From Perilla frutescens (lineage: Eukaryota > Streptophyta > Magnoliopsida > Lamiales > Lamiaceae): a DNA stretch of 64,000 bases. The first letter of the stretch is position 1; every line of letters starts with the position of its first letter. The notes beneath the pieces are model-generated. The model saw only the letters and a list, made by a program, of their open reading frames with translations. It was not told the DNA's origin and searched no databases. Both the position numbers and the translations under genes were made by a program. Shown piece by piece: positions 1 through 14,005 of this stretch. Location of the stretch: assembly GCA_026008535.1 (NCBI GenBank), contig BRKX01000003.1:64381001-64445000 (forward strand), given 5' to 3'.

Positions 1-1019
1 GTTTTTTTTTATGTTTCAAATTCCAGAAATAACAAAAATTACAATGACTCATTTTCATTGCATATCAATACTCGATGTATTGAAGAGTCCACAAAAGTGA
101 AATATTGGAGTATCACATTGTTTGAGCTTAGAATTTGGCTATTTTATGTTAGCATTTGTTGGGTTATGAGACGAGACTATTATAGTACTTTTTACTTTAG
201 AGTAAATAAGTTAACAACTTGCAATCATATCAAAAGGAATGTATATCCTCAAAATTTTGACATCTCTCCACAAGATTTACATGTTCTGTTTTGAAGACAT
301 TGGTATCGAAGAAGATACTTTTCTTCATTAAATTAATAAGAATAAGCTAAAAGATGATTAGTCTTACCTTGGCCATTAAAAAAATGGTAGATATAGTGTA
401 AACAATAATAGATTATGTAATCGTAGAAGAATGTTCGAGTTATTGTAGCACATATCAGTATTTTTAATAATTAAAACAATAATATGAATTGTATTATTTT
501 AATTAGTGGAAAGAAAAATATCATTGGCTAAATTTATTTAATCCGTAGAATTGTGTGTGGAAAATATTTTTAATTTCTACACCATTTTATAGCTATTTTA
601 TTTTTAATAAGATATTAGGTATTTTATTCATGTGTAACTGATGGTGGTCTGTACTAGATAGTGTTGTTTTGTCTCATCTTTACATATTTGGCTTCAAAAT
701 GAATTCATATAGTAAAAAAATCTTTTTTTAAAATTTTATCACAAAAATAAGATATTATATATCTATTTTATTCTTTTAAAAAATAGTTGAAGAAAATTAT
801 TTGTATATACTATCTATCCGTATAAATGAACGACATAAATTATATATTTTGCTAAAATTTATAGTACCAATCTATATAAAAGTTGCTCAATTCATTTGGT
901 TTTTTTTTAAAAAAAAAAACAAAAGAAAATGAGAAAAAGAAAGAAACTAACAAACAAACAAAGTGTTAAATTTTGAATAAAAAAATATTCTTGACAAAAT
1001 GTTAAAGTTAATAAAAAAA
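1..1019. other. AT-rich intergenic, no gene seen
   Basis: No convincing coding region, RNA gene or repeat boundary is visible. The sequence is strongly AT-rich with homopolymer runs, and stop codons are frequent in all frames. Confidence 0.6.
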
Positions 1020-1029
1020 AATATTCTTA

Positions 1030-1700
1030 AAAAATGTATCAGGATAGACGTTTCTGGGATTTTGAGGTTGATACGATCTTGGATGGGGTGACGATGATCG
1101 AGTTCAAGCGTGCGGGGAGGTTGGCGCGAGTGGCAGCGCGACACCTGGCGCGAGTGAACCAGTCGCGCCAGAGACGTGTTTGGCTTTGGGCTGAGCGCGA
1201 GTCACAGCGCGAGTGGTGGCGTGGGCGATCAGGTCGCGCTCTCGACGTGTCCTGCAATGAGTCTGGCGCGAGCTACAGCGCGACCAGGGGCGCGAGTGGA
1301 CCCGAGTCGCGCCTATTTGGACTGTTGCGGATTTATCCGATTTCTATTTATTTATTTCCTTTTTAGATTAGATTTTGACTTTTAGGGTTGTTTTATTTTG
1401 CCCACCTATATAAGGGCTTGCATTATATTTCATTAGACAGCTTTTTGATATATTAAATTTGAGAATTCTCTCTGGAGATTTTATTGAACCGTGTGTCGTG
1501 TTCATCCGACTTATCAAACAGTAGATCACAACTGTTTGTGGCGTCTTCATATTTCATCTGAGGTTCTTATTTCCAATCATAGTTGGGTTATAGGTTTCAT
1601 ATACCTATGGTTCGTCCGTGTTGAGAAGTTCGGGTCGAGGATTCCGTCTCTGGCAATCTGATATAAGTCCTGAGTTGCCGAATCGCATCAGAGGTATTTA
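1030..1700 (+). mobile_element. LTR-like fragment with GC-rich repeated block
   Basis: A sharply bounded GC-rich block at about 1085-1320 sits in very AT-rich DNA and repeats GCGCGAGT/GGCGCGAG-type words, partly in inverted form (GTCGCGCC). It is followed by a TATA box (TATATAAG at 1407-1414) and a region resembling the R/U5 part of a plant LTR. I found neither TG...CA ends nor a clear primer-binding site, so the family and limits are open. It could instead be a promoter fragment captured by another element. Confidence 0.35.
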
Positions 1701-3259
1701 TTTTATTTCATCAATTTTTATATTTTTGTTATTTTCTATGATTCTACCATATTTATTCAATCTTATGAATATTTAAATATTTTAGGTTTAAGACCACCTA
1801 GATAGTTGACGATATTGGATATGCATCGTCATTGCTATGAAATGAGAAGCATGTTTATGGGATATGATTATGTTGGACTTCTGAGTTTGAAGCATCTAAA
1901 CTATAATTTTTTTTATTGAATTTTACCATAGGAAACGATACTTCTCCAGGATACAAATGATGGACATGCTGGCATTGAAATACCTGATGAAGATGTACTT
2001 TTAAAACTTTCAAGTCATGGCGGCCCGATTGTATCCATCATGAACAATACTTACGCGTTTTCATATCAATGGATCGATTAATCAGATTGTAGAGATATTT
2101 AAGTTCAAATAGAACATGCGGTTCATATTAGAGTTTTGATGATATGAATAATGATGCACACACCTGATTTTTTTGAATGAGTTAAAGTGTTTAGGTTTTG
2201 CCAAACCACAAAATGAATATGAAGTTTGGGACTCCAATTATATTATTAAGAAGCGTTGACCACTCTGGAAGCTAAGATACTGGCTATAAGTAATTCATGA
2301 CAAAATGTATTGATTTCTAGAATGTAACTTACTCGGTTACATCCACGCCTCCCATTCAATTTTAAATGAGCACAATTCACTCTCATTGTTTCGTATGCAA
2401 TGACAACCAACAAAAAGTTAAGAACAATCTCTATCACATGTGGGACTTTTCCTTAAAACATCAATATTATCTCATGGACACCTTTAAGGTGTCGTTTTCA
2501 GAGTATGAAATCACAGTGATTTGAAAATATTAATGTGATAAAGGCAATATCAACATTTTATGTACAACGAACCTCATTTACATAGGTCTTTCACAACCTA
2601 TTAATTTAGTTTGTTTTCCAAAAAATTATATTGCAATTTTAAAATCATTTTTAATTTAATTTTATTCCCTTTGCCAAACATAATTACTTTTTTTAATATT
2701 AAAAAAATAATGATTGTTAGTATCATGTGTGCATTTATATAAATATTATGATACAATTATAATTATTTCAAAACTCAATACCTACACGCTATAATTGTAA
2801 TAAAAAATATAAATATGTTAAGTTGTGTAAAATTAAAGTACAATATTTCTTTTGCGTAATATATTTGTATTATTGCTTAATCTCATTATTGTCAATATTG
2901 AAATTAAATTATGTGTAAACTTGAAAGGCATTCCAAATCTTGTGAGATGAATTTGAATTGACATCCTACAAAGCTTGTATTTGTCTCACTTCGACCTAGA
3001 GTATATTTCATTACTTTTTCCTCCCTATTATTTAGGTATTTTTTTTAATTGGTTATTTTTCTATCATTTTAAGGGGACAACATATCAATTGTACTCTTTA
3101 GGTGGTCGAAGGCGTTGATTTGAGGACAAAATCGCACATCCACTTATAATCGTTCTTCAATTATATCGTGGAAAGATTTATCGAATTATTCTGATTGTTT
3201 AAATATAAATCAATTATTTTATTTGTATAAAATATTTATCAAAATTTATATATTCATAA
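1701..3259. other. AT-rich noncoding, possible Helitron body
   Basis: No gene was found. The stretch ends at a Helitron-type 3' terminus, so its last part is probably Helitron body, but no 5' TC end could be fixed. Confidence 0.35.
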
Positions 3260-3286
3260 CCGTGCATCGCATGGGTGTAATACTAG
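3260..3286 (+). mobile_element. Helitron 3' terminus
   Basis: A short near-palindrome (CCGTGCATCGCATGGG) is followed seven bases later by CTAG at 3283-3286 and then T. A GC-rich hairpin just before CTRR, with insertion before T, is the standard Helitron 3' end. The 5' end is not identified and no Rep/helicase coding sequence is present, so this is a non-autonomous or truncated copy. Confidence 0.55.
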
Positions 3287-3289
3287 TTT

Positions 3290-4500
3290 GTTAAGTATAA
3301 CATAAAAGTTTGAACGTTTTGTTTGTGTTTGATAAAATTTAAAGTCCAGCTCGATTAATATTGGACACGATGGGTAATCAAACAAAAACATAGTACAAGT
3401 AAGTGCGACTACTGAGCAACTATAAGGCTAATAAATCCAAGTGAAGTAAATTAGTATGAGCAAAGAGCAACAACGCAACAGAAATCGAATCAAGCAAGAC
3501 ACACAACAATGTATGCCCCTCACTACTTTTTCCAACTCCTACAACTACATTGACACCACCATTCCAAGGAGAAAAACCATAGAAATGAAGACATTATTAA
3601 CATCATCTATCATAGCGCTTAAGAATAATTTTCCGTCGAAAACATACCTGGAAATATTAACGAAACTTGAACTGCCATTGACGCTTTGAAGGAATTTGAA
3701 TCCACCGATAACTTTGTTGCATCTGCAGAGGGAAAAACGATGTCCAAGGAATCTTCTCTCTTGGCATTCCTCGACTTGTATCACTTCAAGAGTCAGTAGA
3801 AGCTTCAAGCCGGTAACGGTAATAATCCACTCTGCAACCCTAAAATCTTTACTGATACCGAAGGTGGATAAATGAAACGCAAGAAACCCCCTTGCAAGTC
3901 ATATATATAGGCAAATATGTCGATGAAATAAATGAATCAACTAGAAGAAACTGACCTGCACTGGAAAATACTAATGATTCAATCTGTTCTCAACATTTAC
4001 ATGATATTGTGAAACTTCTACATCAATAAGAAATGTGATCTAAATTTTACGATTTACAGATCTTTACTGATGTGTGGAAAGTGGAAATGAGCAAGATTTT
4101 CTTCCAATCCTAGTAACAGATATATTATATTGCTCCGAGAATATGTGTCCCTCAGAACTGAGAAAAAGTTGAACAGCTTATTCAACTAGCCTTGCAAATC
4201 AATCCAAAATCGACTTTCTCGGGCAATATACAAGCAACACCAGCAATTAACCAAGGAAATGGTCAGCAAAGGACTCTAACAAAATCTATCTTTATGTGGT
4301 AAATTTTGTACGATTCGGGCGATTCAACCACTGCTGAAGTTAGAAATTAATCATGTTTGACGAAGAAGTTCTCTGTCTCACCATGCCCTGGACATAACAA
4401 CAAAGATGAAGGAACAATATTGTAATTGTAATAATGGCAACGTAATGCCTAATGCATAATTGTTTTTTTCGGGTTGCAGATCTTTGTACTGATATAGTCT
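3290..4500. other. Noncoding stretch downstream of PAH
   Basis: Short open frames occur on both strands near 3456-3808, but none shows a recognisable domain or splice context. The part nearest 4700 probably holds the 3' UTR of the PAH gene. Confidence 0.4.
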
Positions 4501-4700
4501 GTATTCAGTTTTCTCAATGTATGTTATTCATTTACTAGAATGAACATAAAATCACATTCATGAATAATTCTTCATTAGCAGAATACATTTTGAAATATCT
4601 TTTTCCTTAAACTGTGCAGGAACTGAAGATTACCTTAATACTCCAGTCCTTTAATATGATGATGCCTCCCTGCCTGTGTCCGTCTCAAATTACTCGAACT

Positions 4701-7700
4701 TTAGTCAATAGAAGGTGGTGGAAGTTTCCAGAAATTCCATGAATTAAAATCTTCCTGAAACCAAAATCAACATTAGATATTTAAAAATAATTAAAAAAAA
4801 AAAAAGTGGAAAAGAAGCTGTATTTAAAGATTATATGAAAATAATCTCCAAATAATGAAATTTTATCTATTTAGGCCCAAAAAATAGGTTATATATCAAT
4901 CAGGTATTTGGAAGAAAAATACTGTCAATTTAGGGTCTGCATGATTGGAACTATTAATCTGAGACTAAAATATCACATGTTCGACTCCTTTTTTTTAATC
5001 ATTTTTAAATTAATTTTCAATTGAATTACAATATGAATGATTCATCCAAATTTAATAAAAAAAATTATTAAAAATAATTATAAAAAAATAAAAAAAAAGA
5101 ATTAAAATATGTGATATTTTAGACTTACACAATAAGAGATACAGATCCCAAATTGACATTTTTTTACTTTTTTTTCCCAAGTACCAAATTGATAGGCATC
5201 CTATCATGTGTTGCATCGATAAAGCTCCAAGAATATATTAGGATGGCAGGCTTGAACCACAATCATTAAATTGGTTTCACCATTCCCAACTACAAGTAGT
5301 CCAAAAGTAAATCATGTTCAGGATGTCAAGAAGCAGGAGAGCAGGCGAGTTAAGAAACCAAAATAGATGGAAACTCAGCTTTGAACTTTTAGGCTCACAA
5401 GAAAACAAGAAGAACAACAGAAGCAACACCTTCCACAGAGAATGAGGGATGACCTTAGTGATATGTTAACTATAGTAATCATTCATTCTATTCTCAAAAA
5501 AAAAAAAAATGTACAGGAAAGATAAATGATGTATTCGACTAATGTAGGCAATGCTTTTTAATGTGGAAGAATCTTAATATTTCCAATGAAGCATAACAAC
5601 TAGCTAGCATGGTTTAGATCATTAAGAATGGGAGAACATACCTGCTCACAAGTAAACGTGTGGGGAAACATGCCGTGTACAAGCGCATGAAGAGTCACGT
5701 AAGATTTGGTGTCAACACGGCGGTTTACAGCAATCTCGCCCTGTAGATATTGCCACAGAAACTGAGCAAACATCCTCAAGCTGAGAGAGCAGTTGCACAA
5801 TATGGAATAACATTCCTTATTTACCTTTGGGTTTATGATAAATATTTTCCCCCTCGGGATTCCAACCTTGAGATAGCTAACCTCATCGGTGTCTCTGTTC
5901 CCAAATCCAGCATAAAACGGATTTCTATCAGGAGGAAATAATGCCTTGATGTCCTGGGAAAATTAACAAGAAATTAGATTCTCTACCTTCCGAGTATATA
6001 TAAATGAAGATATACACAGTTCTTTCAGTTCCCTACATGCATTCGATGTTATGGAACATGCACTTTTTTCTTATTGATGCATGCAGAAATTGTGTGTAGG
6101 AACATTCTTTCATGGGCTAAAATTTGCTATTGTAAATTGGTGAAATGCTATCTTTTAGATTAATTATAAAGCATTAATATACTCTTTCAATTTTCAATGT
6201 CATATTTCCTTAATGGTAGATTGTTTCCTTAACAATTTCAATGTCATCGAGCCTAACCGAGCTTGGGTAATTACAATTTCACCCTTAATATTTTGGTTAT
6301 TTACATATATACCCTCAATAATGAATTTTTTCATTTTTTAATTAAATAAAAATAAATTTTATTTAATATTAATATGTGACCGAGTTGAGCTCGAACTTTC
6401 AGAGTTTCCTGTTGAGTATCTCGAGCTCGAAAAATCAAAACTCAGCCAAGCTCGAGCTTTGAGTTTTTTAGACGAGCTTGAGCTTGTGACTACTTGGCTC
6501 AACTCGACTTGATTACAATGTCTAATTAAATGGTACATAGTACAGAACATGATTCAGAGAAAAATATATAGCGTTTGGAAAGAAAATGAGTAAATTGAGG
6601 TGGTTAAAAAGAAACAACTGGTAACAAACCTCCAAGCAAGCAATTTTGAATTCGTGCGGAGCTCTCCTAACAACTGCAAAAGCATAGCATAGTGCCTTTT
6701 AATTATTCATAGGTGAATAATCTAAGGAAAGGTATCAACCAAGACATAACTAAAGTCACTGCTCCAGATTCATAAAAAATATCGGATGATAAAAACAGAA
6801 GACATTTTGTATGCCAATAAGTAAAGAACTCAGAGGCAATCATCGACCTTCTCGAAATAGAGAAGGAAAGAGCCCATCGGGGGAGATGACGACAGGTCCC
6901 TCTGGTAAGGCTTTTCCATCCTGAAATAATATATAAAACTATTATGTGGCGTGCATGTACAGGAATACAACCCAAATACAAGAATAATGTCATTATGGAA
7001 AATTGTAGTTTTATAGTATTAATGAGAAAATTAAAATTTTTCTACTGTTAACATGTTCACATTTCAAATACATCCCAAAAGGAGAAACAACAAATCTGAA
7101 ATATGGACTAAAGTACATTATTAATTAAGTGATGACCAACTCCAAAAAAGATGTCATCCCCTGAACATGAAAGTTCTTAATTACTTCATATTACCTGTTT
7201 GATATTAAGCAGGAATTGTCGAGTAATGTACGACTGAGAAATTGAACGTGCGCTCAAGAAAAGTAATTGATATCCATTCTCCTGCATCATAGAGAACCAA
7301 AAGCATCAACCATCATACACAATACGATATCTTTCTTCATTTGGAAACAATATCGATATCATGAAATGCATGAAGGAGAGCTAATGAAAAAATTAATGAG
7401 TGGTAAACACAGAAAATTGTTATATTCACCATACAAACATCATATAAGAAGAAACAAAAATTTGTTCTTAGCAATTGGAACACAGAGATAATGATGGACC
7501 TTTATTGCTGAGAAGAGATGTGCGACACCTGTTTGTGACCAATCCATGCCTACCAAGGGCATGACCTGACCTAGAAGATCAGACCTGCAGAAAGCGTTTA
7601 TGCAGTAGTGATAAGAATGTTACTGATTGAACTGATAAAATGGCATAAAAAAAAGTGACATCAAAGATGTGGCAAATCCACTTGTCAATATAAACAGGAT

Positions 7701-10700
7701 GTGAACAGATATGGTGGCTATCTAATTCACTTAAATTATAAAATACGAAAAACTCTACCGTGTAATTGTTCCGTCAACATCAGATATCACAATTTTAGTG
7801 TCCCATCTCCACAGAAAAATTCTGGCATCAACCTGGATGTGTAAAATTCAAGTCAGTGCAGAAACACATGCACGTAGCAACAAACATTTTGAAGCACGAG
7901 GCAGATACAAATATAGAAGACGGATAAAGAGACAAGAAGAGTTATTCAAGAGGTAAAGAAACTCAAAATTCTGCATTCATAAAATCAAAGAAGAAATATT
8001 AACCTGTTGCTTGCCCAGCATGGCAGTTGAGAAGGTGAATATCACAACATTCTTCCCTTCTTTTAAATTTAAGGATGCCAACTGTTTAGATGTTGGAGTA
8101 AGTGTTCTTACTTTCTTCTTGTTTACCTTCACTTTGGTCATATCCATCTCCCTCTCCACATCACTAGATTTATTTGGAATCTCTAAGCCATTCAGGTTTT
8201 TACCATCACTCATCACATCAGAAACTTTAATGCCTCTTGATCTTCTGTAAGGAATTCTTCCATTTCCCCCTAAAGTATCCATGGCTCTGGGAGGGTACCC
8301 TGAAGAACTAACATTCAACTTCAATAGTAATTTATTGTACAAATATGCATGAAACATAATAAATACTTGAAGATCATGATAGAGCGCACTTTTATCTATT
8401 CCAGATCAAAACATCTCACTACAAATGAACTTAGCATTAGATTTATCTCACCAAAAAAAAAAAAAAACTCTCTGTTTGCCATGGAAAAACAAAGGTAGGT
8501 ACAAGATATTGAAACTAACTCTTACTTTTGATTAGAATGTAGATAAGTGGTAATATACAATAGGTATTTATGCAGTAATATTCCAATGATTTTCAGAAGA
8601 GTGCAAAATAACAAAATAGATTGAACTTCATTGCATTTTAGGCTGATATTTAAATAGCTTCTATGTACGATTCTAAACTAGAATATTCTTGGGAATTGGG
8701 TGGGGCTGTGTAAAAGCATAGAAGAGACAATATCTAGACTTTTGATATTAACTTCCTAAAGCAACACAAACTGAAAAACATGGAATAGCCCATTCCTGAT
8801 CAAGCAAGCATACGCAAAGAATGTATCAATGGAGAGGATTGTGCACTTGAGACCTACTTCACTCTGCAGGCATTAATAAAAATTCTACAGGCTACAATCA
8901 CTTTAACAGTCAATTAAAATCAGATAGAAAGTATAAAGAGACATTCAATATGAATGTGGAATTAATTATAGAGACTTTGATGCTATTACTCAAGAAGCAA
9001 GGCATGTATTAAAGATCTTTAACAAATAATAGTCAGATGGCCTCGGGCAACCATACCATTACCATCTATAGTAACATAAACTTATCATATCATTTTCATA
9101 CCTGGCTTTGAAGCTGGTTGCTCAGCTGTTCTTTCAACGCCAGAAAATTGGTGATTCTTATCTGTACATGAATCCACACCTGGATACAGTGAAGCATTGG
9201 AAAAGTAGCCCAGATCACCTGCTTCAAGATTATTACTGAGGACATCCATGCAGGGCAAAGATCTTGACATTCTAATGGGTCCCTCGGAGTGAACATTGCC
9301 AGTTTCGTTTATATGAACATCAGTAGATATAGAACTTAACCTTCTTGTGTGTAAACCCGCATTATTTGTATAGTCATTTATGTCAGATTGGTCTAATAAA
9401 GAACTGGAGCAACATTTTGCATCACTAGACCCAATGCCTCCACCAGCAACTCTTGACAAAAATAAGGAATCAGCTTCTTTGTTCTCATGGTCAGATTGAC
9501 TGAATTCCAAGTATTTCGCAGCAACTTGACCAAAATCATCCAGGTTACCGAAGACGAGTAGCTCTTCTTCTGAAATTCTTGATGCTTCAATACATGGTGG
9601 AACAGAAAGAGACCTTGGGATATGGGGATCAGAAAGAGGCCCTGCAAAGGAATCGAGCTTGTCTTTATCCCCCAAAATGTTATGCTCGTCCATGGGTAAA
9701 CAAGTTGAAAAGCTCGAAGTAGAAGCTGCAATACTCTGTGAATCACTGTCCTTTAGGGAATCATTTGATTGGTGACGGCACACTAATTGCGAATAACATT
9801 CAGTCACAACGCCTCCACTCACTGAAATCTTTTCTTCATGAACAATCGTAAATTGATCCTTGGTATGAATACACACTTCCCTACATTCTCCATGACAAAA
9901 TGAGTTATTGGTCCCTCCAGATGATCCCTCAAACCCAACTGCTAAGCTGCCTGAAATTTCAGAAGAGTAAAAAGATTGGTTGTTATCTCTTGCATTCTCC
10001 ACCGTGGAGAAATTAGCATCTGACAAACTATCGAGCTTCTCAATAGAGTCTAAATTAGCACCTGACAAGCCATCAAGCTTCTCAGTAGAGTCTTGGATTT
10101 CTGAATCAGATTTTGCAACCTCAGAGACGACACTGATAGAACTCATCTGCAGATCTGATTTACCTAAGCCTAATGCATCAGTCGTCACTGGTTCTGAATT
10201 TGATAAAGCTGTATGTTCTGTAACACTTCCAACTGAAGTGGTAACAATGCACTCCGAGGTTAAACATTTCATTTCAACACCATTTGCCTCAGCACAGCTC
10301 TTCAGTTCCTGGCAGCTTGTTTGAGAAATAGGACTTAGTTCATCATGACTAGAACCATCAACTGGAGAATTTTTATTGACATCTTTTGTCGATGCATCTG
10401 CAGCAGATAATGTTGAGGCATTGTCTTTCTTGCGTTTGGAGGAAGCAAGATTAGTGGACCACTTCAAGTCTAAGAGATCAGCCGCCCTCTCAGCAACCTC
10501 CAACGATCCTTCCCCCTTAACACCATGTGCATTTTCTTTCCCCTGAACGGATTCCTCTGTTGGAGGTCTCCTCCCAAAAAAGCCAAAAAACTGAGATTGA
10601 CGAGTGTTTGCCCTAGTCAAAGCCTTCCTATCATTGCCAATTGGGTCATACTCATACAAAGTAGAATCATAGTTGCAACTTTTTGATTTCAGCGGCCATC

Positions 10701-11043
10701 GAGGTGGCCCTTCCATATCCTCACCAGATGAGGATGGAGGCGAAGCTGCAGACTCACCTTCCTCTGCATCAACCTCCTGCATAAAGAATGCTTCTCCTTT
10801 GCTATCCAAGTGCATATGAAAATCCGCCTCTACATCATTCACACTAATGCCAACCACCTTCTCTTTCGTCTTCAATACCCCCTGAAACTTCCCAAATCGA
10901 ACATACCATGGCGAAGACTTGTAGCTTCCATCCGGTTGCTCCACCACAATTATGTCTACAGCACCGCCAAATGGATGGAAAGTCCCGGATACCGTATATA
11001 CACTCTTACTGATGTAGCTACCTATCCTCCCCACAGCTTGCAT
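4701..11043 (-). CDS. PAH: Phosphatidate phosphatase, plant lipin (PAH)
   Basis: Mg2+-dependent phosphatidate phosphatase (lipin family), which converts phosphatidate to diacylglycerol for membrane and storage lipid metabolism at the ER. Ten coding exons (high to low): 11043-9102, 8299-8004, 7832-7759, 7584-7500, 7281-7195, 6920-6848, 6673-6630, 5953-5825, 5740-5642, 4754-4701. All introns are GT-AG. The phases join into 960 codons plus TAA. The N-Lip domain covers about residues 1-95 (FHPFGG, PWYVRFGKFQGVL, EADFHM). A long Ser-rich, probably disordered middle follows to about residue 660. The C-Lip/HAD domain carries the catalytic DVDGT at 764-768 and ends in NFWKLPPPSID. Length is close to Arabidopsis PAH1/PAH2 (about 900-925). 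Oddity: the conserved segment that normally precedes C-Lip (ISLC...WDxAAP type) is not found in any exon or in the 0.8-kb first intron. The start is the first ATG after a probable 5'-UTR intron and begins N-Lip directly. Confidence 0.93.
6230..6530. mobile_element. TE remnant in a PAH intron
   Basis: Within the intron between the seventh and eighth PAH coding exons lies a block with repeated CGAGCTCGA/GAGCTTGAG-type words on both strands. Such words are typical of short plant transposon remnants. No clean ends or target duplication were identified. It lies well away from both splice sites. Confidence 0.3.
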
Positions 11044-11600
11044 CTTGAAAGAATATCAATAAACGACAACTCACAACACCCCTAACTAACAGAATCTTCA
11101 AAGCACGCCAAGACTATAAAACCAATACTCCAAAAACCTCAAAAGCTACCTACACTGATCCATCAACAATCCAAATGCTCCCCAATTCTTCTCCTCCTTT
11201 CTTTGCCCAACAACATAAATTCCAAGAACTACCCCAGATCAAGAAATTGAACAAAGATCAAATCTTTCCCAACCCACTATGATGATTGGTAAAATAACTG
11301 CTTCTCCACGAAAAAAGAGAAGGAAGAGGAATCAAATCATGAAAAAGGAACTCCTTTGTATCTAACCGAATATACCACTCAAAAATCGACAAGAGAACAA
11401 TAAAAACAATAACGATCAAAAGAAATCCAGCTCAAGAAAGTTGGCAAATCAAGAAACGGAAATAAAAGGACATACCCACATGGCGAAGAACACTCATACA
11501 AACAATAAACCGCCAAAGGGTGGGCGTTGAACAATAGTTGGCGTCCAAGGCATATTCCTTTGTAAATTATTCGAATTTAGCCCGCATTTATATAAACACG
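11044..11600 (-). promoter_or_regulatory. PAH promoter, 5' UTR and likely 5'-UTR intron
   Basis: A TATA box (TTTATATAAATG on the minus strand, about 11586-11597) lies about 550 bp upstream of the PAH ATG. A donor-like GTATGT near 11473 and an acceptor-like TTCTTTCAAG immediately before the ATG suggest one 5'-UTR intron of about 430 bp that ends at the start codon. Leader introns are common in plant genes; splicing here is inferred. Confidence 0.5.
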
Positions 11601-11869
11601 CCCTAATAAACGACCCCACTCCCCCACAAAAACCATTTGAAAATTGGAAATTCAAAATGACAGTTACGTATGCAAATCAACAGAAAACACGCAAACGAAA
11701 ACATTGCATGCCATGAAATGAAATGTTTCCAGAACGAACAAGGAGGTGCTGGAGGCTTCCATGATTTGCAAGAGAGAGAAATGCGAGGAGAATTGGTCGA
11801 ATCGGGAGTTTTTATTTATTTTATTTATTTTCCAAATGCTTTGAGGGGTGATTTATCATAATAGGATCG

Positions 11870-12273
11870 TAATTTTAATCTTGAAAGAAGTGGGGGTGAT
11901 GACGATATCAGATTTAGATTTGCTAAAGGAGCAAAGTCACGTCACGCCACTTCACTTTCTTAATTAAGAATTTAGTGAGGATTTTTTATTTTCTTTTTTT
12001 AGATGAAGAATTAAATAGCTTGGCCTCATTATTGTTTTTTAAATGAAAAATATAAATATAGCTCAAATTACGAACATATTCATTAGTTTCTTACAATATT
12101 ACAAGTTGCAAAATATCAAAAGGTACCATGTAAGCATTTATGAACAACGAGTATAAATACCACAAAAAATTGTAATATATATAGATATAGCCCTCTAATA
12201 AGCATGTTAGACTAATCTCATATGAATAAAGAAATAATTATTGTACTTAAAAGTGCTAGTTTTTTCATTAAAA

Positions 12274-12331
<58 letters not shown>

Positions 12332-13260
12332 AAAACACAGCATTCTTTTGATGATATCATATTTGGATCCAAGCCAAAAAAAAGTGGCATACTTATGATT
12401 TTATTAAATTTTGATTTTCAAGACAAATTTATAAAAATTGTTTTCTGATCAAAAATATTAATACATTCGCTTACAAAGATACTATATTAATTTTTATACT
12501 AAAAAGTATTATGTGTAATTAAATTTGATTATGAGTATCATCTGATAATTAAGACTATAAAAGAATACTAGCTCAATTAGAAAAATAGACAAGCATTTAA
12601 TGGGAATTACACCTAACTACTTATAAGGTTAGCAAAACCTCGTTAATTAGTATAGTTGCCTCCATAATTGTCTGATTAGGATTTAGGAGTTTCATGCCAT
12701 CGTATAAGTAATAAGTTGTGGTTTCTTGACATAGTGTTGGATATAATTAAAACTCAAGGTGCACAGCTCACTTATTCTTTTAAAACTTATGCAAAACTAA
12801 TCACATCAAAGCTTAGTTTCGGAGTTAAAATTTTAAGTGTTTGATTTAGATTATGTCTAGATGCATAATGATTTGCATAACTGCATTTTAAAAAGAATGA
12901 AGAGTAAAAATATAGAGGTTTGAATGCATTAAATGAAGGTAAATATGTGAAAAATGTGAATTTTTTGTCTCGAATTTGTATAATGATATTTTTTTAAATA
13001 AAATTAAAATGTTAGAATGACACTTATTCAGATCGGAGGGGGTAGTCATTTTCTCTCCAATGCCGTGATTTTATATATACATATATTATGCCCCATAAGA
13101 AGAGGAAAACTTTTAATAAGCATTACAACAATCACACAATAAGTTTTTTATGATAAATGAAATTCACAACGTTATCCGAAGTACAATCTAGGTAAAATTT
13201 CCATATTATAAAAATTATGCGTGACGGACTTGATTCACATGAATCGGCATATCATGATCG
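11870..13260. other. AT-rich intergenic with (ATT)n
   Basis: No gene seen. The region contains an uninterrupted ATT trinucleotide microsatellite at about 12275-12324. Confidence 0.6.
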
Positions 13261-13267
13261 TATTGGT

Positions 13268-14005
13268 CGGCTCTGTTACCAACTAATACAGATTTAATAT
13301 ATGTAAATTTTAGTGATTGAACAAATATCGAAAGAACACACAGATGTACCAGGAAAAAAAAACCTCACTATTTTATTATTTATCAAGATATCAACAACCT
13401 ATCAAAATTCAAGTGTTTAAATAGTAAAACTAGTAGAAACTAACAGTCTAACACAGGAGCTTATAAGACGATACAAGCAAATAACAAAGAAGTTATTCTA
13501 AAACAGGAGGATAAAAAAAAATTAACTAGTGTGATAATAGAATAATAATTGTTGGGGCAAACTTATATATAGACAAAAGTAAATAAGGATTGGGAAAAAA
13601 GGGCAAGATTTAAAACATAGTAGTTTTATAGGCAATTTGAGTGATAAATGACTAGTATACCCTTAAGTTAGTTTCTTTACTATTCATTCTAATATGCCAC
13701 TTTCATAATCAAATGGAAATAGTCCATTACGACCATATCAGGCCCATCATGCTTCCGTAAATCAAATACATAATACTATAAATCAGATTCATACCTTTTT
13801 TGACCGGAATACTGCCGGATATTTTCGTCGGGATTTTTACGGCCTCGCCAACCATACGATCGCAGCCTATGGTTTCCAGCGACGAACTCCTTCAGCAATA
13901 CACAGCGCAACCCACGTTCGTTTCCTACACGAGGTGTATAGCAATTTTCTGGTATATAGTATGTATATATATATGATGAACACGAGGGATGAGCAAAAGT
14001 CTGGA
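13268..14005 (-). other. Possible viral leader, or LTR next to a PBS-like site
   Basis: On the minus strand, TGGTAACAGAGCC ends near 13270. It differs by one base from the tRNA-iMet primer-binding site at the other end of the pararetrovirus. The stretch between 14005 and this site may be the distal viral leader, giving a unit of about 7.9 kb from PBS to PBS. Alternatively it is an unrelated LTR followed by its own primer site: the part near 13300-13600 is LTR-like and no continuing leader stem was found. I cannot decide by eye. Confidence 0.35.

Noticed and set aside
3545..3808. Minus-strand 87-codon frame downstream of PAH
   Set aside because: No domain, splice context or family resemblance; it overlaps an open frame on the other strand and is probably chance.
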